Below are positions 1-9,339 of a stretch of DNA of 64,000 nt, piece by piece (position 1 is the stretch's first letter; each line of letters begins with the position of its first letter). The notes below the pieces were generated by a model, which was not told the origin of the DNA, made no database searches, and saw only the letters and a program-made list of their open reading frames with translations. This DNA is from Acidimicrobiales bacterium (lineage in GTDB: Bacteria; Actinomycetota; Acidimicrobiia; Acidimicrobiales; Iamiaceae). Location of the stretch: positions 1 to 64,000 of the forward strand of contig JAGQSO010000016.1 in assembly GCA_020439505.1 (NCBI GenBank), given 5' to 3'. The position numbers and the translations under genes were made by a program.

Positions 1-573
1 CCGGCGGTGCTGGCCACCTGGGAACGCCCCTGGTCGGCCGACATGGTCGCCGGTGACCACCACGCCTTCACCTGGTGGCCGGAGCGGGACCTGGCCATGT
101 GGGGCGTGGTCGACACCAACTGGAACGGCGGCGACTACCGGATCAACCATGCGGTGGTGCTCAGCGCCTCGGGCGGGTTGAACGAGGTGGCGGCCCCGGC
201 GGCCAGCCAGCCCCCCGAGGCACCGGCCCCGTGCGCGACCGTGCCGGTCACCGACCCCGAGATCATCTCGATGGTGGGCCCGGACAACGTGGTGCTCCGC
301 TGCGGCCGGGCCGAGCGGGAGGTCGAGTGGCCCCGCTACCAGTGCTACCGGCTCGACGACGAGACGGTGGCCATGTACGCCCCTGACCAGGCCGGTACCG
401 GGTCGTTCTTCATGTGCACCAAGGCGTCGATGCCCACCGTCTCGCGGGTGCTGGTGGTGAAGGGCACACCGATCCTGCTCACCGATCAGACCCTGGAAGC
501 TCTCGACCCCCAGACCTTCGTCTCGACCCGGGTGGTGTTCCACCCGTCGTCGTCGATGGGCTACTACGGCTGA
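1..573 (+). CDS. C-terminal part of a secreted beta-propeller domain protein (partial)
   Basis: The reading frame is open from the first base of the window and ends in TGA, so only the last ~190 residues are present and the true start lies upstream. The visible part carries a blade with DHHAFTWWPE, followed by an Ala/Pro-rich stretch, and closes with a segment of the kind VSRVLVVKGTPILLTDQTLEALD. Both patterns match the C-terminal end of the actinobacterial and archaeal secreted propeller family distantly related to WD-40 repeats (Beta_propel, PF09826), where the last blade normally reads as a serine/arginine-led strand, a 'was it set' strand and an LDP-like turn. Four cysteines in the tail could form disulfides outside the cell, which fits an exported protein. 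Function within the family is unknown. The family assignment rests on motif memory only; the missing N-terminus would show a signal peptide if it is right. Confidence 0.6.
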   Translation, partial: PAVLATWERPWSADMVAGDHHAFTWWPERDLAMWGVVDTNWNGGDYRINHAVVLSASGGLNEVAAPAASQPPEAPAPCATVPVTDPEIISMVGPDNVVLRCGRAEREVEWPRYQCYRLDDETVAMYAPDQAGTGSFFMCTKASMPTVSRVLVVKGTPILLTDQTLEALDPQTFVSTRVVFHPSSSMGYYG

Positions 574-624
574 GCCGAGGGCGGGCGACGGGCAACGATC
601 GGCCCGGTCGACCAACATGGTCCG

Positions 625-966
625 ATGACCGAGAACGACCTGGTTGGTACCTGGACCGTCACCGCGGCGGGCGGGGTCCCGACCCCGGCGGGCGTGGAGT
701 CCCACCTGACCTTCGGTGACGACGGGCGGATGCACGGCCGCGGCGGCGTCAACAACATCGGAGGCGCCTTCCACGTGGAGCCCGGTGACCCCGCCACCTT
801 GGTGATCGGGCCGTGCATGTCGACGCTGATGGCCGGCCCCGACGACGCCATGGCCCATGAGTGCCGGGTCACCTCCAGCCTGGACGGACGCCTCCGCCTG
901 GTGATCGAGGGCGACCGCGCCTCGCTCGGCGACGGCATCATCGAGTTGGAGCGCTCCAACCCCTGA
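625..966 (+). CDS. META-domain protein (HslJ-like)
   Basis: A 113-residue protein that is essentially one META domain. It starts with LVGTWTVTAAGG, then LTFGDDGRMHGRGGVNNIGGAFHVE, then a strand ending IGPCMSTLMAGPDDAMAHE; this order (glycine-rich N-rich turn, then a Cys/Met-containing 'TRMACPD'-like segment) is the META signature seen in HslJ and many secreted stress-related proteins. Unlike most family members there is no signal peptide or lipobox, so it is predicted cytosolic unless the start is upstream. It follows the propeller gene by 51 bases on the same strand and converges on the peptide-binding lipoprotein gene, leaving only 6 bases between stops. Role unknown; META domains are linked to novobiocin resistance and heat-shock proteins in other bacteria but no activity is established. 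Confidence 0.6.
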   Translation: MTENDLVGTWTVTAAGGVPTPAGVESHLTFGDDGRMHGRGGVNNIGGAFHVEPGDPATLVIGPCMSTLMAGPDDAMAHECRVTSSLDGRLRLVIEGDRASLGDGIIELERSNP

Positions 967-972
967 TCTCAG

Positions 973-2739
973 CTACTGGCTGATCCACATGCCCAGGAGG
1001 GGGTGGGCGGTGGCCAGGCCGGTCGAGGGCTGGCGGGCCGGGTCGTCGGTGGTGCCGTCGCCCGGCTTGGACGGGTCGGGTCCAGGGAGGGGCGGGCCCA
1101 GCACGTTGTGGACGTCGGGGCCCAGGGCGATGGCCCACAGGGCGTAGGTGTTCCACAAGCCGTAGACCTTGGTGGCCATGATCCGGTTCACGTCCTGGTA
1201 GATCTTCTTGCGGGCCGCGGGGTCGGCGGTCTGGCGGCCCTGGTCGAGCAGGGCGTTCAGTTCGGCGTCGTCCCACTTTCCGAAGTTCACCAGGTTCCCG
1301 TCGCCGTACCACCAGACGTAGTTCTCGTCGGGGTCTCCGCCGGGGAAGTTGCGGAACACCATGCCCTGGTACTCCCCGGCGATGGCCCGGTCGATCAGCG
1401 CCGATTGGTCGACAGATTGCACCGTCACCTTCAGCCCCACCGCTTCGGCCTGACGTTGGATCTGCTCGGCGTTGCGCTTGTCGGAGGGCGACGGACCCGA
1501 GGTGACGATGAACGACCCGTCATCGCCGGTATCGGCCTTGTACTGCTCGATCAGCTTGCGGGCGGCAGCCGGGTCGTAGGCGGGCATGCCAGGGTCGGTG
1601 AGATAGCCCATAGAGCCGGGCCCCATCGGGCCTGACGCCACTTGGAGGAGGCCGGCGTTGAGCCGTCGGTTGCTGTCCTCGCGGTCGACGGCGTGGGCCA
1701 GGGCTTGGCGCATGCGCAGATCGTCGAACGGCGGGATCGAGGTGTTGAGCTGGAGGAAGTTGACCTCGGCCTGGTCGTCGGAGACGAACAGGTTGATCTT
1801 CCCCTCGTCGCGCATCGGGGCCAGGGAGTTCTTGATCGGATCGCCTTCGTCGGTGTGGATCAGGCTCACGTCACCCGCCTCGACCGCGTTGACCCGGACG
1901 CTGTCGTCGGGGATGGGGCGGAAGGCGATGGTGTCCACGTAGGGGTAGGGCTTGCCGTCGGGTGCGATCTGCCAGTAGTCGGGGTTCGCCTCGCCCTTGA
2001 GCTCCTGGTTCTTGGTCCAGCTCACGAAACTGAAGGGTCCGGTACCGATCGGGTGATTGGCGCAGTCGGTGGCCGAGGCGTCGAGTTGGGCCTGGGCCAT
2101 GATCCCGAGACGGGCCGAGGAGAACAGGTAGGCGGGGAAGCTGACCCACGGGCGTTTGGTGGTGACTTCGACGGTGAGCGGGTCGACGACGCGGGTGTCG
2201 GCCACGTCGGTGAGGATGAAGGTGAACAGCAACGAGGAGCGCCCCGGGTATGTGCCCCGGTAGGCGTCGAGGTTGTTCTTGACCACGGTCGCATCGAGTT
2301 TGCTGCCGTCGTGGAAGGTGACGTCGGGGCGCAGCTTGATGGTCCACGCGGTGTAGTCGGCGTTGGGGGTGACCGACTTGGCCAGGTAGGGGGTGTAGCC
2401 GCCTTCGGCGTTGGGGACGGTGAGGGTGTCGTAGAAGGCTCGGGCCACCGTCATCCCGGAGATGGCGAGGTTGGCCTCCGACAGGCAGAACCCGGCGGTC
2501 GACTCGGACTCCAGCCCGTAGATGAGGTCTCCGCCCCGCTGGGGTTTGCCCGCCTCGGCCAGACCGGACTCGCCCGCCGCCGCGTTTAGGGCCAGGCTCT
2601 GACGGGACTTGCCTCCGTCCTGGTCGGGCTTGGCCGAGTCCGACGAGGCACCGCCACAGGCGGTCAACACGGCCATGGAAGCGGCGAGGAGGCCGGCGGT
2701 CAGCCGGACCCGGCCATGCACTCGGGTGGGTGGGGTCAT
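973..2739 (-). CDS. ABC transporter substrate-binding lipoprotein, family 5 (peptide/nickel type)
   Basis: The ~588-residue protein has a lipoprotein signal (basic start, LTAGLLAASMAVLTACGG with the lipid-modified Cys) and then the family 5 solute-binding fold: an early ESTAGFCLSEANLAISGMTVARAFYDTL region, KPDVTFHDGSKLDATVVKNNL-type segment (here LRPDVTFHDGSKLDA), and MRQALAHAVDRE, all hallmarks of OppA/DppA-like proteins that bind peptides, nickel or sugars outside the membrane. GTG at 2748 is possible, but ATG at 2739 sits 8 nt after a GAGG and is preferred. No permease or ATPase of the Opp/Dpp type is next to it; the adjacent exporter genes are a different ABC class, so its transporter must be elsewhere. 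Ligand cannot be told from sequence. Ends 6 bases from the META gene, convergent. Confidence 0.85.
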   Translation of the reverse strand: MTPPTRVHGRVRLTAGLLAASMAVLTACGGASSDSAKPDQDGGKSRQSLALNAAAGESGLAEAGKPQRGGDLIYGLESESTAGFCLSEANLAISGMTVARAFYDTLTVPNAEGGYTPYLAKSVTPNADYTAWTIKLRPDVTFHDGSKLDATVVKNNLDAYRGTYPGRSSLLFTFILTDVADTRVVDPLTVEVTTKRPWVSFPAYLFSSARLGIMAQAQLDASATDCANHPIGTGPFSFVSWTKNQELKGEANPDYWQIAPDGKPYPYVDTIAFRPIPDDSVRVNAVEAGDVSLIHTDEGDPIKNSLAPMRDEGKINLFVSDDQAEVNFLQLNTSIPPFDDLRMRQALAHAVDREDSNRRLNAGLLQVASGPMGPGSMGYLTDPGMPAYDPAAARKLIEQYKADTGDDGSFIVTSGPSPSDKRNAEQIQRQAEAVGLKVTVQSVDQSALIDRAIAGEYQGMVFRNFPGGDPDENYVWWYGDGNLVNFGKWDDAELNALLDQGRQTADPAARKKIYQDVNRIMATKVYGLWNTYALWAIALGPDVHNVLGPPLPGPDPSKPGDGTTDDPARQPSTGLATAHPLLGMWISQ

Positions 2740-2841
2740 GGGTTTCACCTCGATGTGGTACTCCCGGTGGGCGTTCGAACACCCAGCGCGCCTGACGGTA
2801 GTGGAGTGGCGAGCGACCGCCGGACTCGGGTCCGGTTCGAA

Positions 2842-4449
2842 TCAGTGAACCTCGATGTCTCGACGCATGAAGCCCCGGGCCCCGCCTGCCGTGAGGCAGC
2901 AGGCCAGGAGCGACAGCCCGAACAACGGTGGCCATCTGACCGGTTCGGCCGGCACCATCGGGAGGTGGGCGAAGGGCGAGAGCTGACGCATCCACTCGGG
3001 GATTCCGAGCACCTCGGCCAGGATCGCCAGCACCGTGACCCCGGCGAGCAGCCCCCATGAAGCGGACACCGCCCTTGGCCAGAACCCGTAGACCATCACC
3101 GTCAACCCTCCGATGACTGCGGTGGCGGGAAGGGTCACGAGTCCCGCCGCCGTCAGACGGCCGACCTGATTCCAGTCGCCGGTGGTGGCGGCGGCCGAGA
3201 GACCGGTCCCCAACCCCGACGCGACGGTGGTGAGTACGGCTCCGAGCGCGGCCAACGCCAGATAGGACCCGAGCCAACGTCCTCGCCCGACGGCTGTGGC
3301 GAGCACCACCTCGACTCGCGAAGCTGACTCCTCGTGATGGGGGACGAGGACCGCTGAGATCACGAAACCGGTCACCATCAAAGCCTGGATGACCATCACC
3401 GTCGCCAGGTAGGAGTCCACCGGACCGGCTCCGCCCGCCTGTCCCAACAGGTCGACGTAGATGGGGTTGTCTTTCATCATCTGAGCGATGTCGTCGGCCA
3501 CCGAGCCGTACACAGCGCCCAGGACGAACATGCCCGCCGTCCACGAGGCGACCGTCCATCGGTGGAGATGGAGAGCGAAACCGAAGGGATGGCGGAGGGT
3601 CGGCCCGGCCCGGTCGGGACCCCGTCCGGGTACCAGTCGCCCCGATCCGAGGTCCCGCCGGGTGGACAGCCACAACCCGGCGCCCACCAGGGCGGCACCG
3701 AACATCCCCGCCAGTCCGAGTACCCACCACTGCTCTCCGGCGAAGGCCCGCACGCTCGCGGGCCAGGCGAGGGGCGAAAGCCAGCGGACAGGACTTCCGG
3801 TGGTGTCGCCGACCGCCCGAACCACGAACGCCAGACCCAGGGTGGACGAGGCCAGACCCAGTGACCCTCGCCCGGTCCCGGCGAGCTGGGCCGCCACCAA
3901 CGCCACGCCTGCGAACATCCAACCGGTGAACAGGTAGGACAGGGCCAGGGCGATCGATCCGCGCCCTGGGTACCCGACGAGCACGAACCCGACAGCGCAT
4001 GCCGTGGCGAGGACCACGTGGGCTCCCGTCACCACGGCGACGGTGGCTACCGAGACCGTGTGGTGCCCCACGACGGCCGAGCGCAACAGGTCGGCCCGCC
4101 CGGCGTCTTCTTCGGCCCGGGTATGGCGGTTGACGAGGAACACCGACATGAGTCCGACCGTGACCAGGCCCCAGAGCTGGACCTCGTTGACCAGGATCAC
4201 TCCGATGTTGGGGGAGTCCAGGCCGTAACCCGGCCCGGCGAAGGCCGCCAACGCGGGGTTGCTCCCCATCATGAGCGCGTAGGCGTCGATCGCGGCCTGG
4301 TCGGGGTAGGCGGCAGGAAGTGAAGCGGCCGAGCCGATGATCACCGCCGCGGTGACACCGACCCATACGGCCAGGCGTGCCCGGTCCAGCCGGAGGATCA
4401 GCCCGACCATCCGGGCAAGGCCGGTGAGCGATCCACCGGGGCGTTTCAC
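2842..4449 (-). CDS. ABC exporter permease, tetronasin/polyketide-export type
   Basis: A 535-residue integral membrane protein with about 12 hydrophobic segments in two similar halves, each beginning with a conserved Arg/Trp-rich leader ([30 protein letters not shown]) and containing [15 protein letters not shown]-like and [14 protein letters not shown] segments. This two-half layout with 'RxEExxGRxxLL' loops is typical of the permease paired with TnrB2-like ATPases ('putative exporter of polyketide antibiotics'). Its start overlaps the stop of the ATPase gene by 4 bases (ATGA), so the two are translated together as one exporter. What is exported is unknown; homologues give resistance to ionophores such as tetronasin. 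The downstream gene is the peptide-binding lipoprotein, 102 bases away, which may or may not be cotranscribed. Confidence 0.75.
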   Translation of the reverse strand: MKRPGGSLTGLARMVGLILRLDRARLAVWVGVTAAVIIGSAASLPAAYPDQAAIDAYALMMGSNPALAAFAGPGYGLDSPNIGVILVNEVQLWGLVTVGLMSVFLVNRHTRAEEDAGRADLLRSAVVGHHTVSVATVAVVTGAHVVLATACAVGFVLVGYPGRGSIALALSYLFTGWMFAGVALVAAQLAGTGRGSLGLASSTLGLAFVVRAVGDTTGSPVRWLSPLAWPASVRAFAGEQWWVLGLAGMFGAALVGAGLWLSTRRDLGSGRLVPGRGPDRAGPTLRHPFGFALHLHRWTVASWTAGMFVLGAVYGSVADDIAQMMKDNPIYVDLLGQAGGAGPVDSYLATVMVIQALMVTGFVISAVLVPHHEESASRVEVVLATAVGRGRWLGSYLALAALGAVLTTVASGLGTGLSAAATTGDWNQVGRLTAAGLVTLPATAVIGGLTVMVYGFWPRAVSASWGLLAGVTVLAILAEVLGIPEWMRQLSPFAHLPMVPAEPVRWPPLFGLSLLACCLTAGGARGFMRRDIEVH

Positions 4450-5372
4450 GGTTTCGAGGTCGGGACCCCGGCGTAGTCGAGCTCGTCGCCGTAGTGCCGT
4501 AGGAAGAGTTCTTCGAGGGTCGGGGGCTGACTCACCATCGCCGTCACCCCCAAGCTGGCCAGACGGGCCACCACCGGTTCGATCGCATCGCTGTCCACGC
4601 TCATGGTGGTTCTGGTGCCGTCGATCACCAGGTCGTGCACGCCCTCGATCGCGGCCAACGTCCCAGCCGGTTCCCTCGTCTCGACGGTCATGGAGGTTCG
4701 GGTGAGGTGGCGCAGCTCGCTCAGGTTGCCGCTCTGGACGGTGCGTCCGGCTCGGATGATCGTTACCCGGTCACACAGGCTCTCGACCTCGGCGAGGATG
4801 TGGCTCGACAACAACACGGTTCGCCCATCGGCCTTGAGCTCGACGATCAGCTCCTGGAACAACGCCTCCATCAGCGGGTCGAGGCCGGAGGTGGGCTCGT
4901 CGAGCACCAGCAACTCGGCATCGGAGGCCAGCGCGGCGATGAGGGCCACCTTCTGGCGGTTGCCCTTGGAATAGGTCCTCGCCCGCTTGGTCGGATCGAG
5001 AGAAAAACGCTCGATCAGCTCATTGCGTCGGTTCTGGTCGACGCCGCCGCGCAGATCGCTGAGGACGTCGATGATCTCGCCGCCGGTGAGGTTGGGCCAC
5101 AGGTTGGTCTCGCCCGGGACGTAGGCCAATCGCCGGTGGAGTTCGACGGCGTTGCGCCACGGGTCGGCGCCGAACAGACGAACCGTCCCCGCGTCGGCGC
5201 GCAACAGGCCCAACAAGATGCGCAACGTCACTGACTTCCCGGCACCGTTCGGGCCCAGAAACCCGTGTACCTCACCGCGCTCAACGTGGAGGTCGAGGTC
5301 GGTCAAGGCTTGGGTGGGGCCGAACGCCTTGCACAATCCCGTGCACGTCACCACGGTGTCGGTCGCTCCCAC
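4446..5372 (-). CDS. ABC exporter ATP-binding protein
   Basis: A 308-residue ATPase: Walker A GPNGAGKS near residue 40, signature region [20 protein letters not shown], Walker [14 protein letters not shown] and the switch [11 protein letters not shown]. The unusual signature SKGNRQ in place of LSGGQ and the C-terminal [21 protein letters not shown] tail match the ATPases that pair with tetronasin-type permeases. It powers the membrane partner encoded immediately downstream (4-base overlap). The GTG start is supported by a TATCGT hexamer ending 6 nt before it and absence of a Shine-Dalgarno sequence, so the message is probably leaderless. Divergent from the small Cys-rich protein gene, 40 bases away. 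Confidence 0.9.
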   Translation of the reverse strand: MGATDTVVTCTGLCKAFGPTQALTDLDLHVERGEVHGFLGPNGAGKSVTLRILLGLLRADAGTVRLFGADPWRNAVELHRRLAYVPGETNLWPNLTGGEIIDVLSDLRGGVDQNRRNELIERFSLDPTKRARTYSKGNRQKVALIAALASDAELLVLDEPTSGLDPLMEALFQELIVELKADGRTVLLSSHILAEVESLCDRVTIIRAGRTVQSGNLSELRHLTRTSMTVETREPAGTLAAIEGVHDLVIDGTRTTMSVDSDAIEPVVARLASLGVTAMVSQPPTLEELFLRHYGDELDYAGVPTSKP

Positions 5373-5384
5373 GAGCGCACGATA
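5373..5384 (-). promoter_or_regulatory. Leaderless promoter -10 (TATCGT) of the ABC exporter operon
   Basis: TATCGT on the minus strand is followed by 6 nt and then the GTG start; there is no Shine-Dalgarno sequence. This places the transcript start at or next to the start codon. Confidence 0.5.
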
Positions 5385-5412
5385 ACGGCACCCCGCGTGG
5401 GAAGCTGGGGGT

Positions 5413-5601
5413 ATGGGTGTGCGCCAGGACTGCCGTCACTACTCGACCCGTACCGTGGCGGGTGGAGCCGCCGGAGAACAGGTGCAGCGGTGCCGGGTCG
5501 ATGCCAACGAGAAGGCCCCCTTCGCCTGCCCGGAACATTGCATCTTCTTCGAGCCTCGCTCGATCACCGACGCTGGCTGGCGTCGGTTCGACGAAGGCTG
5601 A
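5413..5601 (+). CDS. Small four-cysteine protein, unknown function
   Basis: A 62-residue protein with cysteines at C-R-H-Y-S near the start, Q-R-C, F-A-C-P and H-C-I-F-F-E. I recall similar short proteins scattered in actinobacteria with the pattern Cys-x-H-Y ... RC ... FxCPxxCxFFE, usually without a name. The four cysteines plus His suggest metal or iron-sulfur binding, which is inference. It is followed 4 bases later by an Rrf2-type regulator and then a NuoF-like iron-sulfur flavoprotein, a redox-flavoured context. ATG at 5413 is preceded by a G run (GGGGG) that may serve as ribosome-binding site but is very close to the start. Confidence 0.55.
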   Translation: MGVRQDCRHYSTRTVAGGAAGEQVQRCRVDANEKAPFACPEHCIFFEPRSITDAGWRRFDEG

Positions 5602-5605
5602 CCCG

Positions 5606-6079
5606 GTGCGGACGACGGCCAAGGTCGACTACGCCATGCGGGCGGCCATCGAGCTGGCCAGGGCCTACCCCGACGGTGGCGGCCGTCCGGGTCCGATCAC
5701 CCGTCAGGCGATCGCCGATGCCCAAGACATCCCGGCCAAGTTCCTCGAGCACATCCTCAGCGACCTCAAGCGCAGTCGGCTGGTAGCCAGCGTTCGTGGC
5801 GCGGAGGGGGGCTACTGGCTGAGCCGGGACCCAACCGAGATCACGATGGCCGACGTGATCAGGGCGGTGGAGGGCCCGCTGGCCGATGTCCGTGGCGTCA
5901 GACCCGACTCGCTCGACTACCCCGACGACCTGGCGGTCCTGCAACGGGCCTGGATCGCGGTGAGGGCCAACCTGCGCAGCGTGCTCGAACGGGTCACGAT
6001 CGCCGACCTCCGTGACGGGCGGCTGGCCCCCGAGGTGGACATCCTCGCCGACGCCGAGGACGCCTGGGCCCACCGCTAA
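5606..6079 (+). CDS. Rrf2-family transcriptional regulator without cluster cysteines
   Basis: Starting from GTG 5606 gives a 157-residue protein beginning RTTAKVDYAMRAAIELARAY, the usual Rrf2 opening. The winged helix follows: ITRQAIADAQDIPAKFLEHILSDLKRSRLVASVRGAEGGYWLSRDP, then ITMADVIRAVEGPLADVRG. Iron-sulfur Rrf2 proteins (IscR, NsrR, RsrR) need cysteines between the wing and the long C-terminal helix; this protein has none, so it is likely a cluster-free member (CymR-like type) that senses through protein or small-molecule binding. The open frame extends further upstream over the Cys-rich gene in another frame, but no homology exists there, so the GTG is chosen. Next gene downstream is the NuoF-like flavoprotein, with an imperfect palindrome over its -10, a plausible target. 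Confidence 0.85.
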   Translation: MRTTAKVDYAMRAAIELARAYPDGGGRPGPITRQAIADAQDIPAKFLEHILSDLKRSRLVASVRGAEGGYWLSRDPTEITMADVIRAVEGPLADVRGVRPDSLDYPDDLAVLQRAWIAVRANLRSVLERVTIADLRDGRLAPEVDILADAEDAWAHR

Positions 6080-6095
6080 GGCTGAGGGACTACTA

Positions 6096-6115
6096 CTTCA
6101 CCTCTATGGTGGAAG
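6096..6115 (+). promoter_or_regulatory. Putative promoter with imperfect palindrome upstream of the NuoF-like gene
   Basis: CTTCACC and GGTGGAAG form an inverted repeat with one unpaired base around TATGGT (6105-6110), a candidate -10. The position just after the Rrf2 gene makes it a candidate operator for that regulator. Proposal only. Confidence 0.3.
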
Positions 6116-6143
6116 AAATCTGACGAGACGAAGGGGTGTCCCC

Positions 6144-7541
6144 ATGGCCGGGCCAGCATCAGAAGCCGTCGACCTCATACCCGAGACCGCGATCGTCTCC
6201 TTGGACGCCTACCGGGCGGCGGGCGGCGGGGCCGGCTTGGCCGAGGCCCACCGCCTCGGGCCGGCCGCGATCATCGACGTGATCGCCCGGTCGGGCTTGC
6301 GGGGCCGGGGTGGCGGAGGGTTCCCCACCGGCCGCAAATGGTCGGGAATCGCCGCTCAGACCGGCCTTCGTCGGTATCTGGTGGTCAACGGGGCCGAAGG
6401 CGAGCCCGGCACGTTCAAGGACCGGGCCCTGTTGCGGGCCAACCCGTACCAGGTGGTCGAGGGGATGATCATCGCTGCCGCCGCGGTAGGGGCCGAGGCG
6501 GTGTTCGTAGGGGTGAAGGGTTCCTTCCAGCGCGAGATCGAGGCCTTGACCCGGGCGATCCAGGAGATGCAGGAGGCCGGACTCTGCCACGACTGCACGG
6601 TCACCGTGGTCGGTGGGCCCGACGAGTACCTGTTCGGCGAAGAGAAGGCCATGCTCGAGGTGATCGAGGGCAAACCCCCGCTGCCGCGGTGGTTCCCGCC
6701 CTACGAGCACGGCCTGTTCGCCTCATCGCCTCAGGAGGGCTGGGAGGCGGGTCCCCACGGTTCGGGTCGACGCACCGACGAGCCCAACCCGACGCTGGTC
6801 AACAACATCGAGACGCTCGCCAACGTCCCCCACATCCTGGCCCGAGGTCCCGAATGGTTCCGTTCGCGCGGTACCGAGGCCTCCCCGGGGACGGTTATCG
6901 CCACCGTGGTCGGTGACGTGGTCGCCCCCGATGTGGGCGAGGTCGAGATGGGGACCCCGCTGCGGGCCGTGATCGACGCGGTGGGGAGCGGGATGGCGCC
7001 GGGTCGGACGGTGAAAGCGGTGTTCTCGGGGGTCGCCAACCCGGTGGTCACCGCCGCCGACCTCGACGTGTCGGTCAGCTACGAGGGGTTCGAGTCGGTG
7101 GGCAGCGGCATGGGATCGGCCGGGTTCATCGTCTATGACGACACCGCCTGCATGGTCGACGCTGCCTACCGGTTCTCCCGGTTCCTGTCGATCGAATCCT
7201 GCGGCCAGTGCCCACCCTGCAAGATCGGATCGGGCGAGATCACCAAGCTGTTGGACAAGGTCCGTTCCGGTGAGGGCACCGATCACGACCTGGCCGCGAT
7301 GGGGGGATGGCTGGCCCGGGTCACCGACGGCAACCGGTGCTTCCTGGCGGTGGAGGAGCAGCGGGTGGTGAGCAGCGTGCTGCGGGCGTTCCCCGAGGAG
7401 TTCGCCGCCCACGTCGAACATCAGGGCTGCCCGCTGCCGGGTGACCGGCCCATGCCCAAGCTGGTCGATCTGGCCGGGGGGCAGGCCTCCTACGACGAGA
7501 ACTACTGGCGCAAGCGCCCCGACTGGACCTACGAGGACTGA
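6144..7541 (+). CDS. NuoF-like NADH-binding iron-sulfur flavoprotein
   Basis: A 465-residue protein homologous to the 51-kDa NADH dehydrogenase subunit and the beta subunits of NAD-linked hydrogenases and formate dehydrogenases. Visible: NADH/FMN loop GLRGRGGGGFPTGRKW, NGAEGEPGTFKDR, the SLBB-like middle region (VVGDVVAPDVGEVEMG), and the 4Fe-4S site ESCGQCPPCKIGSGE with a fourth Cys in GNRCFL. FMN takes a hydride from NADH and passes electrons to the cluster. NuoE and other complex I subunits are not adjacent, so it either partners with a distant protein or works as a stand-alone diaphorase. ATG 6144 is chosen because AAGGGG lies 6 nt before it and homologues start near this point; the frame is open further upstream. 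It follows the Rrf2 regulator, which may control it. Confidence 0.8.
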   Translation: MAGPASEAVDLIPETAIVSLDAYRAAGGGAGLAEAHRLGPAAIIDVIARSGLRGRGGGGFPTGRKWSGIAAQTGLRRYLVVNGAEGEPGTFKDRALLRANPYQVVEGMIIAAAAVGAEAVFVGVKGSFQREIEALTRAIQEMQEAGLCHDCTVTVVGGPDEYLFGEEKAMLEVIEGKPPLPRWFPPYEHGLFASSPQEGWEAGPHGSGRRTDEPNPTLVNNIETLANVPHILARGPEWFRSRGTEASPGTVIATVVGDVVAPDVGEVEMGTPLRAVIDAVGSGMAPGRTVKAVFSGVANPVVTAADLDVSVSYEGFESVGSGMGSAGFIVYDDTACMVDAAYRFSRFLSIESCGQCPPCKIGSGEITKLLDKVRSGEGTDHDLAAMGGWLARVTDGNRCFLAVEEQRVVSSVLRAFPEEFAAHVEHQGCPLPGDRPMPKLVDLAGGQASYDENYWRKRPDWTYED

Positions 7542-7570
7542 TCGCACCGGGCTGAGTTGGGTGAGAGCCC

Positions 7571-7610
7571 GTTCACAGTCCTGAAACAGCCGTTCACGGG
7601 AACGAAACAG
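7571..7610 (+). promoter_or_regulatory. Two GlnR-like boxes upstream of amt-glnK-glnD
   Basis: Two direct repeats, GTTCAC-6 nt-GAAACAG, at 7571-7589 and 7592-7610 with a 21-base period. This resembles the actinobacterial GlnR consensus gTnAC-n6-GaAAC repeated about every 22 bases. The ammonium channel gene starts 80 bases further on. GlnR would activate it under nitrogen limitation. Confidence 0.5.
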
Positions 7611-7690
7611 ATCGGGAACGACCGGGTAACGGCGGGTGAGCAGAGTGCTCCTCGTCAGTCCCGACCCGTACGTCCCGAAAGGCACACCCA

Positions 7691-9302
<1,612 letters not shown>

Positions 9303-9339
9303 TCCGACCACCCAAGACCGCCACCGAAGGAACCGGACC

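Noticed and set aside
2825-2852. GGTTCGAATC, a tRNA T-loop-like string
   Set aside because: The five bases on each side do not pair and no D or anticodon arm fits upstream; the CCA-end region is coding sequence of the permease gene.
1871-4366. Long open frame (831 codons) on the minus strand across two ABC genes
   Set aside because: It lies out of frame with well-supported transporter genes and its product is Arg/Gly/Pro-rich nonsense, the usual shadow in GC-rich DNA.
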